Shown in pieces: positions 17,901 through 26,182 of a DNA stretch of 64,000 nucleotides (position 1 is the stretch's first letter; every line of letters begins with the position of its first letter). The DNA is from Candidatus Obscuribacterales bacterium (GTDB taxonomy: Bacteria > Cyanobacteriota > Vampirovibrionia > Obscuribacterales > Obscuribacteraceae): contig JARLHI010000048.1 in the NCBI GenBank assembly GCA_031292355.1, positions 62,001-126,000 on the forward strand, read 5' to 3'. The position numbers were made by a program, and so were the translations under genes. The notes below the pieces were generated by a model, which was not told the origin of the DNA, did no database searches, and was given only the letters and a program-made list of their open reading frames with translations.

Positions 17901-20115
17901 TATCTTGCGTTTAGCGCTGCCGCGCTTCTTCAGTCAGGGCGACCAGGGAATACTGACGGCAATTGTGCACAACTACACAAAGCAAGAACAAACCGTAAAA
18001 CTGGCGCTGACAACTTCATCGCAATTTGACATCAAAACAAATAAAAATCAGGAGTTAAGAATCGCCGCTGACAAGGCGGCGCGATACAGCTGGCCCGTGA
18101 CAATCACCAGCTCGGGTACAGGCACTATTAAAGCGACAGCTATTGGTCAAACGGCTGGTGATGCGATGGAAAGTCACTTGCCGATTAGACCACTGGGCAT
18201 TCCTGCTTTCACATTTAAATCGGGCGTGATGCTAGACGACAAACAAACAGTCAACTTGCCAATGGGGCTTAGCGCAGACGCTGACAAAGCCACATTCAAG
18301 GGCAAATTGACCATGTGTAGTTCGACAATCGGTCCTGTTCTCGGCAATTTCGATAAATTGATCGATTATCCGTATGGTTGCACAGAACAGACAATGTCAA
18401 AATTGATACCATCTGTAGTAGCAATGCAGTTGCACAAAAAATTGAATATTCCGATCTCTGATGCTAACGCTAAACGATTTGCTGATTCGCAAAAGAAATC
18501 GCTGGAAAAACTTCTCGGATATCATCACCAAGACGGCGGCTGGGGCTGGTGGGCGGATGACGAAAGTAGCGCCTATCTCACTCCATATGTTGTACAAGGT
18601 CTCAGCCTCCTTAAAATCTCTGATATTAAAGTCGATGACTCCTTGATCTCATCCGGTCTGCACTGGATAGCGACCTCTGCAATAGAATTGAAAAAACAGA
18701 TGGCCGATCCGAATCACAAAAATGACCCATACTTTGACACGGAATTGCGCACTGACCTGGCCCGATTGCTTTACACATTGAGTCTCTGGAACGCCACACC
18801 TGAGTCGCTCTTGCAACCGACCGTGCAGAGCACAGCTAAACAATCTAAAACAACGACAATGCAATTGGGTGCAGATATCCTTGGCCCCGTCAAAGCAGTC
18901 AATGCACCTGGTGCGCCTGGCAATCAATCTGCTGTGCGCGATTGGCTGGTGACACAAACTCCTAATTTGCCTCCTGAAGCACTTTCGTATTTAACGTTAA
19001 CTTGCAAAAAATTCAACGCCAATAAAGACGCTGAAAAAACCTACGCTCGCCTGACCGAATTGGCGAATACAGTAGACGCTACCAACTGGGACCACACCCA
19101 GGCTTTAGCCAACAAAATGCACGGCAAATACACTGGGCTAGAATACGACTATCGCTTTACTGGCACCGAAACGACGGCTCTTGCCTTCAAAGCCGTTTTA
19201 ACCATGGAACCAGACAACTTACAAAAGATTGAATCGATCAAGCAATGGCTGCTTTTGCAACGCGACGGCAACGGTTGGTCCAATACCAAAACCACATCTG
19301 AAGTATTTCTTGTTCTATTGCAAGAAGAATTGCAGTCGTTATCGAAACGGCCGACTGACTTTACCGTAACAGCAAAGGTTGGTCCAAATCAGTTGTTCCA
19401 AACCGCCTACAACTCAATCAATACTTATACGCCTGAAAGTGTCACGGACATCCCACTGAATTTGGCGGACCAACACGTTGACCTACATAATGAACGGGCG
19501 CATGCAGGCGACGATAAATCTGGTGCGGCTGAGGCTCATACCCTTAGCATCACCAAGGATGGCTCCGGACGTTTGTACTATTCGACTCTGTTTACCTACT
19601 TCCGCAAACTATTGGCAAACGACCAGTCTGTTGAAAAAGGACTGCCCCAAGGTCTCAAATTGACGAGAAAGTTCTATCGGATGAAACCAGTCGCAACCAC
19701 CACAGATGGTGCTATCCACATGCGCAGCGAAGAAATTACAGATGGGCATGTCAAAGCCGGCGAAACAATCATGATGCGGATGTTTGTTGAAACACCAGTG
19801 AGACTGCCTTATATCAAACTGGAAGCAGCACTTCCAAGTGGCGCCGAAGTCGTCAAGGAGAATAGCGACGACACTGAAGCGGCAAAGACTCTTGAGGGCG
19901 ACTGGAGTGCACCATGGTGGACGCACCAGGACATTCTTGACGATCGTATTGTCTATTTCGGCAGGTCTGTGCCTGCTGGAAAGTCAGAATTCTATACGAT
20001 GCTAAGAATGGAGCTGCCTGGTTCCATTCAGATTAATCCTGTTTCCTTAGAAGGAATGTATAGCGATAAAGTGAGAGCGTATTCCTCGCTGGGCAGTCTA
20101 CAAATCAGCGATTAG
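14911..20115 (+). CDS. Bacterial alpha-2-macroglobulin with thioester motif
   Basis: About 1734 aa from ATG 14911 (TAGGA 9 nt upstream). Order: cytoplasmic stub, transmembrane anchor (about 20-40, FSWIFVGLLLTLVALLAV), a carboxypeptidase-regulatory-like domain (about 45-140, ISGRV...DGTFALANLPVGEYHLKV), several macroglobulin beta domains (YRLGQTVSYKG, YKPGDVAKV, YQPGETANY), the A2M signature near 950 (WIPDLVTDKTGTA...LPDNLTTWRATVRG) and the thioester YPYGCTEQTMS with Cys at about 1157, followed by helical repeats (GGWGWWADDESSAYLTPYV). It traps proteases that cut its bait region. Bacterial homologues often sit beside pbpC; here the neighbours are an AMMECR1-like gene and a different transpeptidase. 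Probably faces the periplasm. Confidence 0.93.
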   Translation: MSTNELVMQTETRQQNLRLFSWIFVGLLLTLVALLAVSLEKPTGSISGRVSLEQKGFHIQSYNFKEHRAYALVNGPRHGAIERGVFINQDGTFALANLPVGEYHLKVRAKGFATYEQSGVFVDEGKTTKLRQDIAMTILQPSVSLGQHSRVFSSKEQPVIFANTVGADTGSLKVYRTDIIPFSKSAAAKKMLLFGNDMAMSKNSEAKFVNPCKDQKPACTQTFKLEQDSSDSARAVLDLPSGLPAGDYVAYAQVNGLNGVSDDISWFSVSDVGLIIKRDSDKVIARAVDLNTFKPVKDCAISMLDGESKEALSKPVLTKADGTATMSLDDSNPIWNKKAEDLDLPSAEFLFVGAIKDQRAYGNISQSTFSNDAYQTYFYTDKSVYRLGQTVSYKGICRQKTSKGLENPGANIKIEATIEDPENNEIWKGTVTTNAHGTFHGSFTIPGDGKTGGYQFIAKFPDETQDYGSFEVAEYRKPEYQVEMTPLTPRVNGGDQAKVRLKANYYFGAPVAHAKIKYSIYTGTDWASHLAFEPRPDYYDFFDSWNDNYNDSAEGEMQEEGVAETDENGEAIITFVTKVKGPITGGPNSSDLADIRYTVKTEVTDISRLTVEGSTSLSCVSGDFMLFVEPDSSILKIGEKMKVAVAAENYDHKMLANQPVKVTVRRYVYDSVKYTYREEPTVGEETATTDANGKANVSFDVGNQLVSDQYFITAQAQDAEKHQIYAQNSVWIANTDYPYAKSEADAETEPLTIRTDKDIYKPGDVAKVMITAPLTGKEGIDAIVTVEGMRIYDYKIVNMNATARTLEIPITAEYAPNVFFDVAIVGKKHQFYSGEQMIKVSPDQNFLKIAIATNKDRYQPGETANYTITAKHEDGTPAVDTELSLAVIDESVYAIRGEQAPDIRRFYYSRRDNVVVTANSFPMMYTGGPDKIEPRVRRDFKDTAAWIPDLVTDKTGTAKASFKLPDNLTTWRATVRGIDMKTDVGSAVQKVIATQDFILRLALPRFFSQGDQGILTAIVHNYTKQEQTVKLALTTSSQFDIKTNKNQELRIAADKAARYSWPVTITSSGTGTIKATAIGQTAGDAMESHLPIRPLGIPAFTFKSGVMLDDKQTVNLPMGLSADADKATFKGKLTMCSSTIGPVLGNFDKLIDYPYGCTEQTMSKLIPSVVAMQLHKKLNIPISDANAKRFADSQKKSLEKLLGYHHQDGGWGWWADDESSAYLTPYVVQGLSLLKISDIKVDDSLISSGLHWIATSAIELKKQMADPNHKNDPYFDTELRTDLARLLYTLSLWNATPESLLQPTVQSTAKQSKTTTMQLGADILGPVKAVNAPGAPGNQSAVRDWLVTQTPNLPPEALSYLTLTCKKFNANKDAEKTYARLTELANTVDATNWDHTQALANKMHGKYTGLEYDYRFTGTETTALAFKAVLTMEPDNLQKIESIKQWLLLQRDGNGWSNTKTTSEVFLVLLQEELQSLSKRPTDFTVTAKVGPNQLFQTAYNSINTYTPESVTDIPLNLADQHVDLHNERAHAGDDKSGAAEAHTLSITKDGSGRLYYSTLFTYFRKLLANDQSVEKGLPQGLKLTRKFYRMKPVATTTDGAIHMRSEEITDGHVKAGETIMMRMFVETPVRLPYIKLEAALPSGAEVVKENSDDTEAAKTLEGDWSAPWWTHQDILDDRIVYFGRSVPAGKSEFYTMLRMELPGSIQINPVSLEGMYSDKVRAYSSLGSLQISD

Positions 20116-20227
20116 AGCGATTTACCGAAACTGATTATCGGCATTTTATACGGGATATTTAATCCTGGGGAACCTGACTGCAAGCCAATACGACATCAGT
20201 CGAGCAATTGGAAACTCAGGTGTATAT

Positions 20228-20659
20228 ATGGCTAGAATATTGATCCTCCAGGAGATGGAGCAGAACATCGATAATCTCAAAGAAGCCCTTGAACCTCATG
20301 GCCACAAGCTCTTTATCAAACAGAGAGAACTCGCGGCTCTTGACACTCTCAAGCACGAACCAATCGATCTTATTATCGCCGCAGTATATCTTCGCGAAAG
20401 TGACGTATTCGACTTCCTTAAAGCAGTAAAAGCTCAGGACAGCACGCACGAGATTCCATTCGTATTTTATTGCTCAGCGATTAGCACGTTCGCCAAATCG
20501 GTGCGCGGCGGGCTGAAAATTGCCGCCAAAGCTATGGGCGCCGATCTCTACGTGACAATGGAAGAATTTGACGCAGTGGAATTGTGCCGCCAAATTGAAG
20601 AATGTCTTTTCAACAAAACAGGCGAGTTCATGCCCAAGGTGGCCACACCAATAAAATAA
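20228..20659 (+). CDS. Pseudo-receiver (CheY-like fold, phospho-site lost)
   Basis: 143 aa with the length and strand-helix rhythm of a response-regulator receiver: ILILQEMEQN, PIDLIIAAVYLRESDVFDFLKAVK, IPFVFYCSA and GADLYVTMEEFD. The four catalytic positions are changed. The acidic pair is Q8-E9, the phospho-acceptor Asp is A52, the Thr/Ser position lies in YCSA, and the conserved Lys is M111. It should not be phosphorylated and may work as a binding or scaffold domain. AGGTG lies 5 nt before the ATG. No output domain and no kinase nearby. Confidence 0.7.
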   Translation: MARILILQEMEQNIDNLKEALEPHGHKLFIKQRELAALDTLKHEPIDLIIAAVYLRESDVFDFLKAVKAQDSTHEIPFVFYCSAISTFAKSVRGGLKIAAKAMGADLYVTMEEFDAVELCRQIEECLFNKTGEFMPKVATPIK

Positions 20660-20666
20660 ATTCTTG

Positions 20667-20686
20667 ATTTACTCTAGAGTGAATCT
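20667..20686. terminator. Hairpin between convergent genes
   Basis: GATTTACT and AGTGAATC around CTAG form an 8-bp stem with one G-T pair between the stops at 20659 and 20687. No clear T-run, so termination is only possible. Confidence 0.3.
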
Positions 20687-21229
20687 CTAGCGACAAACGG
20701 GTATTGAGGCAAATAGACGAGCCACGTCCTGCCAGTCTTTGACGCGCGTATAACCAGTCACCTGACGGTTGTGCGGTGCGTCAAAGAGAATACCCTTTCC
20801 TTTGAAAAGCTTGAAGTGACGGACGTTATCGTCGATCAAATAGTCTGCGGCAATGATATGTTTGCTGCCACAAAAAACATAATTCATAGGCGAGATAAAA
20901 GGAAAATGTTTGCCCAGCCATTCGTATTTGGCAGTAAATGATTTCGGCACTTCCATGGCTGCTGTCGTGATGAAAATTTCGTACTCTTGACTGAGAGCCT
21001 TCAAAACTTCTTGCGCACCACTCATCACTTTCAAATCAGCGAAAAAATCTTCTGAATGCACTATTTGCTCAGTTTCTTGACGGTGCTCGTAAGGGATAAC
21101 GTCGCGAAGGTGACGTCCGGTCAGATGGTCTTTGGTGACCCCAGCGTTGTAAAGCGCATTGTAGCGGCTTAGATGCTCATCCAGGGCATCGGCAACAACC
21201 TCATCCATATCAACTGCGATTATAGCCAT
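20687..21229 (-). CDS. 5'(3')-deoxyribonucleotidase-like HAD hydrolase
   Basis: 180 aa, NT5C-type haloacid dehalogenase. Motif I is VDMDEVVAD (nucleophile and acid/base Asp at 6 and 8), then SEDFFADLKVM, motif II EIFITTAAM, Lys near KSFTAKYEWL, and motif III ADYLIDDNVRHF. The family removes phosphate from deoxyribonucleoside or related monophosphates. AAGGA lies 8 nt before the ATG. Its promoter must lie in the short gap shared with the divergent DeoR-type regulator, which might control both. Confidence 0.8.
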   Translation of the reverse strand: MAIIAVDMDEVVADALDEHLSRYNALYNAGVTKDHLTGRHLRDVIPYEHRQETEQIVHSEDFFADLKVMSGAQEVLKALSQEYEIFITTAAMEVPKSFTAKYEWLGKHFPFISPMNYVFCGSKHIIAADYLIDDNVRHFKLFKGKGILFDAPHNRQVTGYTRVKDWQDVARLFASIPVCR

Positions 21230-21240
21230 GACAAAATTCC

Positions 21241-21267
21241 TTGAAAAACCCGCATTTTCTTGTACAA
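21241..21267 (+). promoter_or_regulatory. Strong sigma70-type promoter of the DeoR-family gene
   Basis: TTGAAA (21241-21246), 16-nt spacer, TACAAT (21262-21267). Transcription would begin near 21274, which rules out the in-frame TTG at 21260 as a start and favours GTG 21305. Confidence 0.65.
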
Positions 21268-21304
21268 TTCCAGAATAAACCCGAACAAACCGGAAGTCAA
21301 GGAA

Positions 21305-22054
21305 GTGTTAGCAGAAGAGCGGCGACAATTGATTCTGAGAAAACTGGCAAGAGACGGTCAGATTCGCTCTGCCGAGCTGATTAAAGAATTTGATTTCTCC
21401 GAAGATACAATCCGTAGAGATTTGAAAGATCTCGCTGACGCTGGTTTGTTGAAAAAAGTGCACGGAGGAGCCATGGCTTCAACGAGCGTGCCTTACGCTC
21501 ATGCCGCTCGCGTGGAATTGAACGTTGAAGCAAAATCGGCCCTTGCTCAAAAAGCAACAACATTGATTAAAGATGGCATGCTCGTTTTTGTTGATGGTGG
21601 CACAACAACTGCCCAGATTGCCAATCATCTTTCACCGGCATTGCAGCTGACCTTTGTCACGCACAGCATTCCCACGGCGCTTGCTCTGTCTGCTCTACCG
21701 CGAGCTCGAGTGATTCTACTTGGCGGGCAGATAATTCCTGAGCTTTTAATTGCAAGCGGTCCAGACGTACTAGAACAAGCGCGCCACTTCCGCCCGCACC
21801 TTGCTATAGTTAGCGTGCACGGCATTACAGCTAGCGCCGGAGCCACTGTTGAGAGCTTCGAAGACGCATCGACAAAACGAAAATTAATTGAGAACTCAGC
21901 CGAAGTTGTGGTTCTCGCCGGTTTGGAAAAAATTGGTTTTGTTGCCTCATATGCGGTGGCAGTGCTTTCCCAAATTTCTTATTTGATTTCGGATGCACCA
22001 GAAAAAACACTGCAACCATTCGAGGAAGGCGGCATCACTGTTCTTGCGGTTTAA
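21305..22054 (+). CDS. DeoR-family transcriptional regulator
   Basis: About 249 aa. The N-terminal helix-turn-helix reads EERRQLILRKLARDGQIRSAELIKEF, then DTIRRDLKDLADAGLLKKVHGGA, the textbook DeoR signature. The C-terminal part is a sugar-phosphate sensor domain: DGMLVFVDGGTTTAQIANHL, RVILLGGQI, TASAGATVES and VVLAGLEKIGF. The family senses phosphorylated sugars or nucleosides and represses adjacent genes. The closest candidate target is the divergent nucleotidase gene. I chose GTG 21305 because a strong promoter overlaps the upstream in-frame TTG; ribosome binding is provided at best by CGGAAG about 10 nt upstream. The stop overlaps the convergent gene's stop. Confidence 0.85.
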   Translation: MLAEERRQLILRKLARDGQIRSAELIKEFDFSEDTIRRDLKDLADAGLLKKVHGGAMASTSVPYAHAARVELNVEAKSALAQKATTLIKDGMLVFVDGGTTTAQIANHLSPALQLTFVTHSIPTALALSALPRARVILLGGQIIPELLIASGPDVLEQARHFRPHLAIVSVHGITASAGATVESFEDASTKRKLIENSAEVVVLAGLEKIGFVASYAVAVLSQISYLISDAPEKTLQPFEEGGITVLAV

Positions 22055-22599
22055 CTCGACTGTAAAGTCCTGAACTTAATCACTTTCAATCTTGAAACTG
22101 TTTCCAGCAATACAGAAGTAATAATGCCGCTGAACGTTTCGTCTTCGTCTCTATCGATGTACTCGATTTTAAAGAGGATTTCTGTAGATTGACGCTTGAG
22201 CGCTTCTAACTTGCGCATGTACTGAGGCAGAAAACCGAAAAGAGTAAACTCCTGACGCTTGTTACTGTCTTGATCGTCTGGCAAAGAATCCAGCGACTTT
22301 AGCGAATAGGCAACGTCTTCACTGACACCATGAGCATTGTCGAAAACCAAAACGACCTGAGCATTAGGAAGATTTGGCTCTTCATTGACGAGATACCTTC
22401 TAAAACTTTCCTTCAACGCATCCTGCAATTCGGAACCAGTACTTTGCAAAAACTGACGCCATTGAAAATAATCGTTCACACCCGCTGGCGCAGAATGAAT
22501 CCACACTTCTCGCGATAGCTCACCAAAAGGGCTGTCATCTGATTTGAATTGTCTGATCCAATCGCGATAGGTCAGGCGCTTTTCGAACAATTCGGTCAT
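22051..22599 (-). CDS. Unrecognised protein coupled to the YchJ-like gene
   Basis: 182 aa from ATG 22599, which begins one base after the TGA of the upstream gene. An ATG at 22743 would extend into that gene in another frame and is unlikely. The protein is soluble and acidic in the middle, with FKSDDSPFGELSREVWIH, VVLVFDNAHGVSEDVAYSL and a C-terminal strand-rich part. No signal, membrane segment or known motif was found. Its only visible link is the tight spacing to the YchJ-like gene. Confidence 0.6.
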   Translation of the reverse strand: MTELFEKRLTYRDWIRQFKSDDSPFGELSREVWIHSAPAGVNDYFQWRQFLQSTGSELQDALKESFRRYLVNEEPNLPNAQVVLVFDNAHGVSEDVAYSLKSLDSLPDDQDSNKRQEFTLFGFLPQYMRKLEALKRQSTEILFKIEYIDRDEDETFSGIITSVLLETVSRLKVIKFRTLQSS

Positions 22600-22600
22600 C

Positions 22601-23032
22601 TCATTTCGCCCCCACCAATTCACCAGACTTATAAAACCAGCGTCCGTCGATTTTTTCAAACAAACTCTTTTCTGTGAAGCTGGCGTCTTCCAGCCCCTGT
22701 CGCAAGTGAACAGTAAAAGAGACTGTCGCTTCTTTATCACCATCTACAAATTCTAATACTTCCAGCCGGTCGAATTTAGTTTGAATGCCAAATCTGTGAA
22801 TATACTCTTTCCACTGCTGACGGTCACCGAGGTAATCGGGATGCTGCGGATGTGTTGTGCTGACAATGTAATCGACAAGATTCAAAGCATAGGCACTGTA
22901 GCGAGATCGCATTAAGGCTTCAGCGCTCTCTGGAATCTCGCCATCATGATATTTCTTGCAGCACTTCTGATAGAAAGCCTTGTTGCCGCATAAGCAGGGA
23001 TCGTATTTATTGATTGATTTGGACAAGATCAT
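22601..23032 (-). CDS. YchJ/UPF0225-family SEC-C zinc-binding protein
   Basis: 143 aa. The N-terminal SEC-C motif is CLCGNKAFYQKCCKKYH, with the C-x-C-x8-C-C zinc ligands. It is followed by the YchJ core: PESAEALMRSRYSAYAL, VDYIVSTTHP and a strand-rich NTF2-like part (ATVSFTVHL, GRWFYKSGELV). The length matches the family. Function is not firmly known; SEC-C motifs bind ribosomes or SecB-like partners in other proteins. First gene of a probable two-gene operon. Confidence 0.85.
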   Translation of the reverse strand: MILSKSINKYDPCLCGNKAFYQKCCKKYHDGEIPESAEALMRSRYSAYALNLVDYIVSTTHPQHPDYLGDRQQWKEYIHRFGIQTKFDRLEVLEFVDGDKEATVSFTVHLRQGLEDASFTEKSLFEKIDGRWFYKSGELVGAK

Positions 23033-23101
23033 TCACAGTCAGTATTTCAAAAGTAATGTAGCACGGAAGGTCTACTGAAAGCACTCTGCAGGCTCGCTTG
23101 C

Positions 23102-23866
23102 TTACTTAAACAATTCGTTGAGGTTGGCATCTACATTATTTTCAGCGGCAACACCGGTGACGTTGCTTACTTGCGCACATGTAGCCGGAACAACGAAATC
23201 TGACACATTGGCTGTTAATTTCTTAGCACCGGTTGTTTCCAGTTCAGAAGAACTTTCATCTCGATAATTTGTCGCAACAACGTTCAAAGGCAAGGCATCA
23301 AATTCAGGTAGGACGTAGACGCGGCAAATGATACGTCCAAAAATTTTGGCCGAAGCCTCATCATAAGCGACGGCAGTGGCTGAGCGAACGGCTAATTGTT
23401 CCCAGGTTGCCTTCTTTTTGTCATTCGAAACAAAAGGATCCATCAATTCAAAAGATTTGCACGAAATGCCCATAAACACTGTGGGTTTTGACGACTTTAC
23501 CCTTAAGTGGCTAGAACTGGAAGGTTTGGTCATACCGACAGTCCGAGCGAGAGGCTCTTTAAACGCTTCTTTTGCACATTCAAAATAGTGCTTGCTGCGC
23601 AAATCGCAGAACTGAACATGCCAAAGCGGGGGACGCATGAAAATGACAAGATGCCTATCAGTTAGAGTCATTTTGACCCCTATGGAGCTGACTAGAATTT
23701 CGGCTTGTCCTTGAACTTCCGATTTTTGCTTGAATAAATACGCAGGCGCTGCGTTTTCAGAAAAGGCTGCTGGTATCGCCAGAGCAAAAAAGAGCACAAC
23801 AGCAGTCGCCCCGGAGAGAAGTCTCCAGTATTTAAGCCGCTTTTGGCATTTTTCCAACAACCACAC
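23102..23866 (-). CDS. Exported protein of unknown function
   Basis: 254 aa with an N-terminal hydrophobic signal after a basic stub (LKYWRLLSGATAVVLFFALAIPAAFS). The mature part has mixed strands (QAEILVSSIGVKMTLTDRHLVIFMRPPLW) and ends in a low-complexity segment rich in Val, Asn and Ala. The phrase 'ILVSSIGVKMT...FMRPPLW' followed by YHFEC-like residues recalls outer-membrane lipoprotein carriers, but not enough for a call. Divergent from the VanW-like gene with a 54-bp gap. Confidence 0.55.
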   Translation of the reverse strand: MWLLEKCQKRLKYWRLLSGATAVVLFFALAIPAAFSENAAPAYLFKQKSEVQGQAEILVSSIGVKMTLTDRHLVIFMRPPLWHVQFCDLRSKHYFECAKEAFKEPLARTVGMTKPSSSSHLRVKSSKPTVFMGISCKSFELMDPFVSNDKKKATWEQLAVRSATAVAYDEASAKIFGRIICRVYVLPEFDALPLNVVATNYRDESSSELETTGAKKLTANVSDFVVPATCAQVSNVTGVAAENNVDANLNELFK

Positions 23867-23920
23867 CTTGACCGCCAGCCCTCTTTAAACTGTTGAGCTA
23901 AAAACTATGTACCTCGAAAA

Positions 23921-24691
23921 ATGTTAAAGTCAACAGCAGACAATTTTGACGTCACTGGAGACGAACTCAATTTGGGACGGCGCTTACAAACTTTAGGACT
24001 TTTGCTGCTACCAATTTCGCTGATTGGATTTTATTTTTACAACCGTCCATTTGCTTGCCAGCTGACGCAAATCAAAGTGGACACCTCAATGCTCACAACC
24101 GCTCAAAAATTCAATATTGAAAAAGCAGCAAAAAAACTTGACGGCGTCATTCTCAAACCTGGTCAACAGTTCTCTTTCAATGGTGCAGTCGGACCACGCA
24201 CACCGGCAGCAGGCTATCTTGATGCCCCCACTTATGTAGCTGACGGCAGCGCCAACACCGCTGGCGGTGGCATTTGTGTTGTTTCTTCAGCGCTCTATCA
24301 GGCAGCGCTTTTGTGTGACCTACCCATTAAGGAAAGAGTGGCTCATATGAAAGTGATGCAAACGGTCAAACCAGGACTCGATGCCACAGTGTGGTATGGC
24401 GGGGCAGATTTGAAATTCGTCAACAAATATCAAAAACCCGTTGAAATTGACTGTATAACAGATGAATCAACAGAAAGCCTCACAGTAAAATTGATGAGTG
24501 AGCAAAAAGTTGAAGAAAATGCCCAAATCTCGACAAGAGAGTTTCCCGGCAATAACAGCACCATGGCGGTGGAAATCTACAAGCAGAGTCCGGCCGCAGA
24601 CAAAGCCGCCGCAATATTAGTCTCTCGCGACCTCTACCGCACGTCGCTTAAAGCCACCGCCGACGGCAAAACTGATAATGCTAGCCCCTAG
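23921..24691 (+). CDS. VanW-domain membrane-anchored protein
   Basis: 256 aa. One transmembrane segment (about 24-42, LGLLLLPISLIGFYFYNR) precedes a VanW domain: RQ-like AAKKLDGVILKPGQQFSFNGAVGPRTPAAGY, then TAGGGICVVSSALYQAALL and the strand KPVEIDC. VanW occurs in glycopeptide-resistance clusters and in many cell-wall proteins, but its activity is unknown; the G-G-G-I-C-x-x-S-S-x-L-Y motif is the family hallmark. The last 75 nt overlap, antisense, the end of the convergent membrane-protein gene. Confidence 0.85.
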   Translation: MLKSTADNFDVTGDELNLGRRLQTLGLLLLPISLIGFYFYNRPFACQLTQIKVDTSMLTTAQKFNIEKAAKKLDGVILKPGQQFSFNGAVGPRTPAAGYLDAPTYVADGSANTAGGGICVVSSALYQAALLCDLPIKERVAHMKVMQTVKPGLDATVWYGGADLKFVNKYQKPVEIDCITDESTESLTVKLMSEQKVEENAQISTREFPGNNSTMAVEIYKQSPAADKAAAILVSRDLYRTSLKATADGKTDNASP

Positions 24692-26071
24692 CAAAATGAA
24701 TCCCAGTACAGCAACCACAACTGTTCTGTGGTGTACGGAAGCGGTGTTTCCATCTTCGAGAAGTTTATTGAGCAAAAGCGAAAATGACAACATTGAGGCT
24801 GGGAATAAAATCAACGTCTGAGAGCGCACCTTATCGGCAGCAAAAAGACTGCCACCAGCCACGCTAAATAGAACAGTCGCCACAACTGTTGAAACCATCA
24901 AACTGCCAGTCGGCTCTGCATGCAACAGATACGAGGCAGTGCCTGCGATAAAGAGAGAACCGAAAGCAAACAACCACGATTTGTAGGACGTGAATAGCAC
25001 CTTTTTTTCGCGCTCTTGCAGAATGGCGGCTGCGCAATAAGCAAGCACAAAACCAAGGTATAAAGCCGCTCCAGCATATTCGTGACCAATATTGATACCA
25101 GTGACATTGCTGGAAAAATTCAAGGTATAGGCTTGTTGCAAGACTCGAAGAGCCCAGAAAACACCGGCAATTTGCGCGACTCCTGAGCGAGCATTGACTA
25201 TTGCACAAGCTGATAGCACAAGCAGTCCTTCACAGCCAAACAAGCGAGAAGCCAGAAGCGTTAAAGCACCAATTAAAGCCAGCTGCTTCAAAACATCCAG
25301 AGGCGAAGGCTTGCTGCTAATGGTGCTTTTTTCCTTAGATAAAGTCTCGAGCAAATAGCAACCGAAAAAACCAATTCCAGCTAAGCCTGCGATCTTTTCT
25401 ACATGAGGAATGACCAGCAATTTGTTGACTATTACAAGCAGAGTCAGACCACCGCTGACTGAGAGAATCGTACGCTTGATATATTCCGGGTCTTCCCACA
25501 AAAGTGGTGACGACACCCATCTGACAAAAAATGCAGTAGCAATTGTGGAAAGCAAAATGCCAGCAGGCAAATTTGGTTGAGCATAAGCAACCGAAGAAAG
25601 AAACCAGTACGTTCCAGTCAACCAGACAAAAGGCGGCAGAAAGTCAAGCAAAGTCGCGTTTTCATCGCGGCCCAGGTTACTTGCCCCCTTCCAGAGACAC
25701 AAACCAGCTAGAGCGCTGAAGATTTGATTTTCATAGCCTTCATGAGGCAATAGCATGGTCAATGCTACAGCTGCAACCGTGAGCAAAATACTGCGCAAGA
25801 AGGGCTGCATATTGATTTCGGAAAGAATGAACGGCAAGATGAAACTAGCAAGACAGAAGGGCAGTCCCGGCAAAATTGAAAGACCGATTCTGTCTGCGAA
25901 ATAATAAGCTAAGGATAAAACAATTGAAGTGATGCCAACGAAAACAAGAGAAAAGCGCAGATTTTGCGGCTGGAAGCGAGTCCAATCTTTGTAGCGCACA
26001 AAGCCCCAGGCAAAGATAACGGCTGCCAATGCAGAAAACGCAATGATGGTGTTCTGGTTGAACAAAACCAT
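24617..26071 (-). CDS. Polytopic membrane protein of unknown function
   Basis: About 484 aa with roughly a dozen hydrophobic segments separated by short loops, for example IIAFSALAAVIFAWGFV, SLVFVGITSIVLSLAYYF, ILLTVAAVALTMLLP, AALYLGFVLAYCAAAI and VVVAVLGFILLGASIISFAV. No transporter signature recognised; it looks like a DUF-type or O-antigen-related integral membrane protein. ATG 26071 has GAGG 7 nt upstream, better than an in-frame TTG at 26086. The 3' end runs 75 nt into the VanW gene on the other strand. Confidence 0.65.
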   Translation of the reverse strand: MVLFNQNTIIAFSALAAVIFAWGFVRYKDWTRFQPQNLRFSLVFVGITSIVLSLAYYFADRIGLSILPGLPFCLASFILPFILSEINMQPFLRSILLTVAAVALTMLLPHEGYENQIFSALAGLCLWKGASNLGRDENATLLDFLPPFVWLTGTYWFLSSVAYAQPNLPAGILLSTIATAFFVRWVSSPLLWEDPEYIKRTILSVSGGLTLLVIVNKLLVIPHVEKIAGLAGIGFFGCYLLETLSKEKSTISSKPSPLDVLKQLALIGALTLLASRLFGCEGLLVLSACAIVNARSGVAQIAGVFWALRVLQQAYTLNFSSNVTGINIGHEYAGAALYLGFVLAYCAAAILQEREKKVLFTSYKSWLFAFGSLFIAGTASYLLHAEPTGSLMVSTVVATVLFSVAGGSLFAADKVRSQTLILFPASMLSFSLLLNKLLEDGNTASVHHRTVVVAVLGFILLGASIISFAVGGGFKRRAVEVARD

Positions 26072-26182
26072 GTTTGGACCTCGCAATAATTTCGTCCTAT
26101 TAAATCTAAGAACTTTAGCACAGGTTGGGCTTTGTAAGGTTGCGCGGAGCCAGTAACGACTCTATATTGAGAGGCCTAGATG

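Noticed and set aside
20116..20227. Terminator after the A2M gene
   Set aside because: Only a short CCGA/TCGG pair without T-run; too weak to call.
21260..21304. DeoR start at TTG 21260
   Set aside because: The codon lies between the -35 and -10 boxes of a strong promoter and would not be transcribed.
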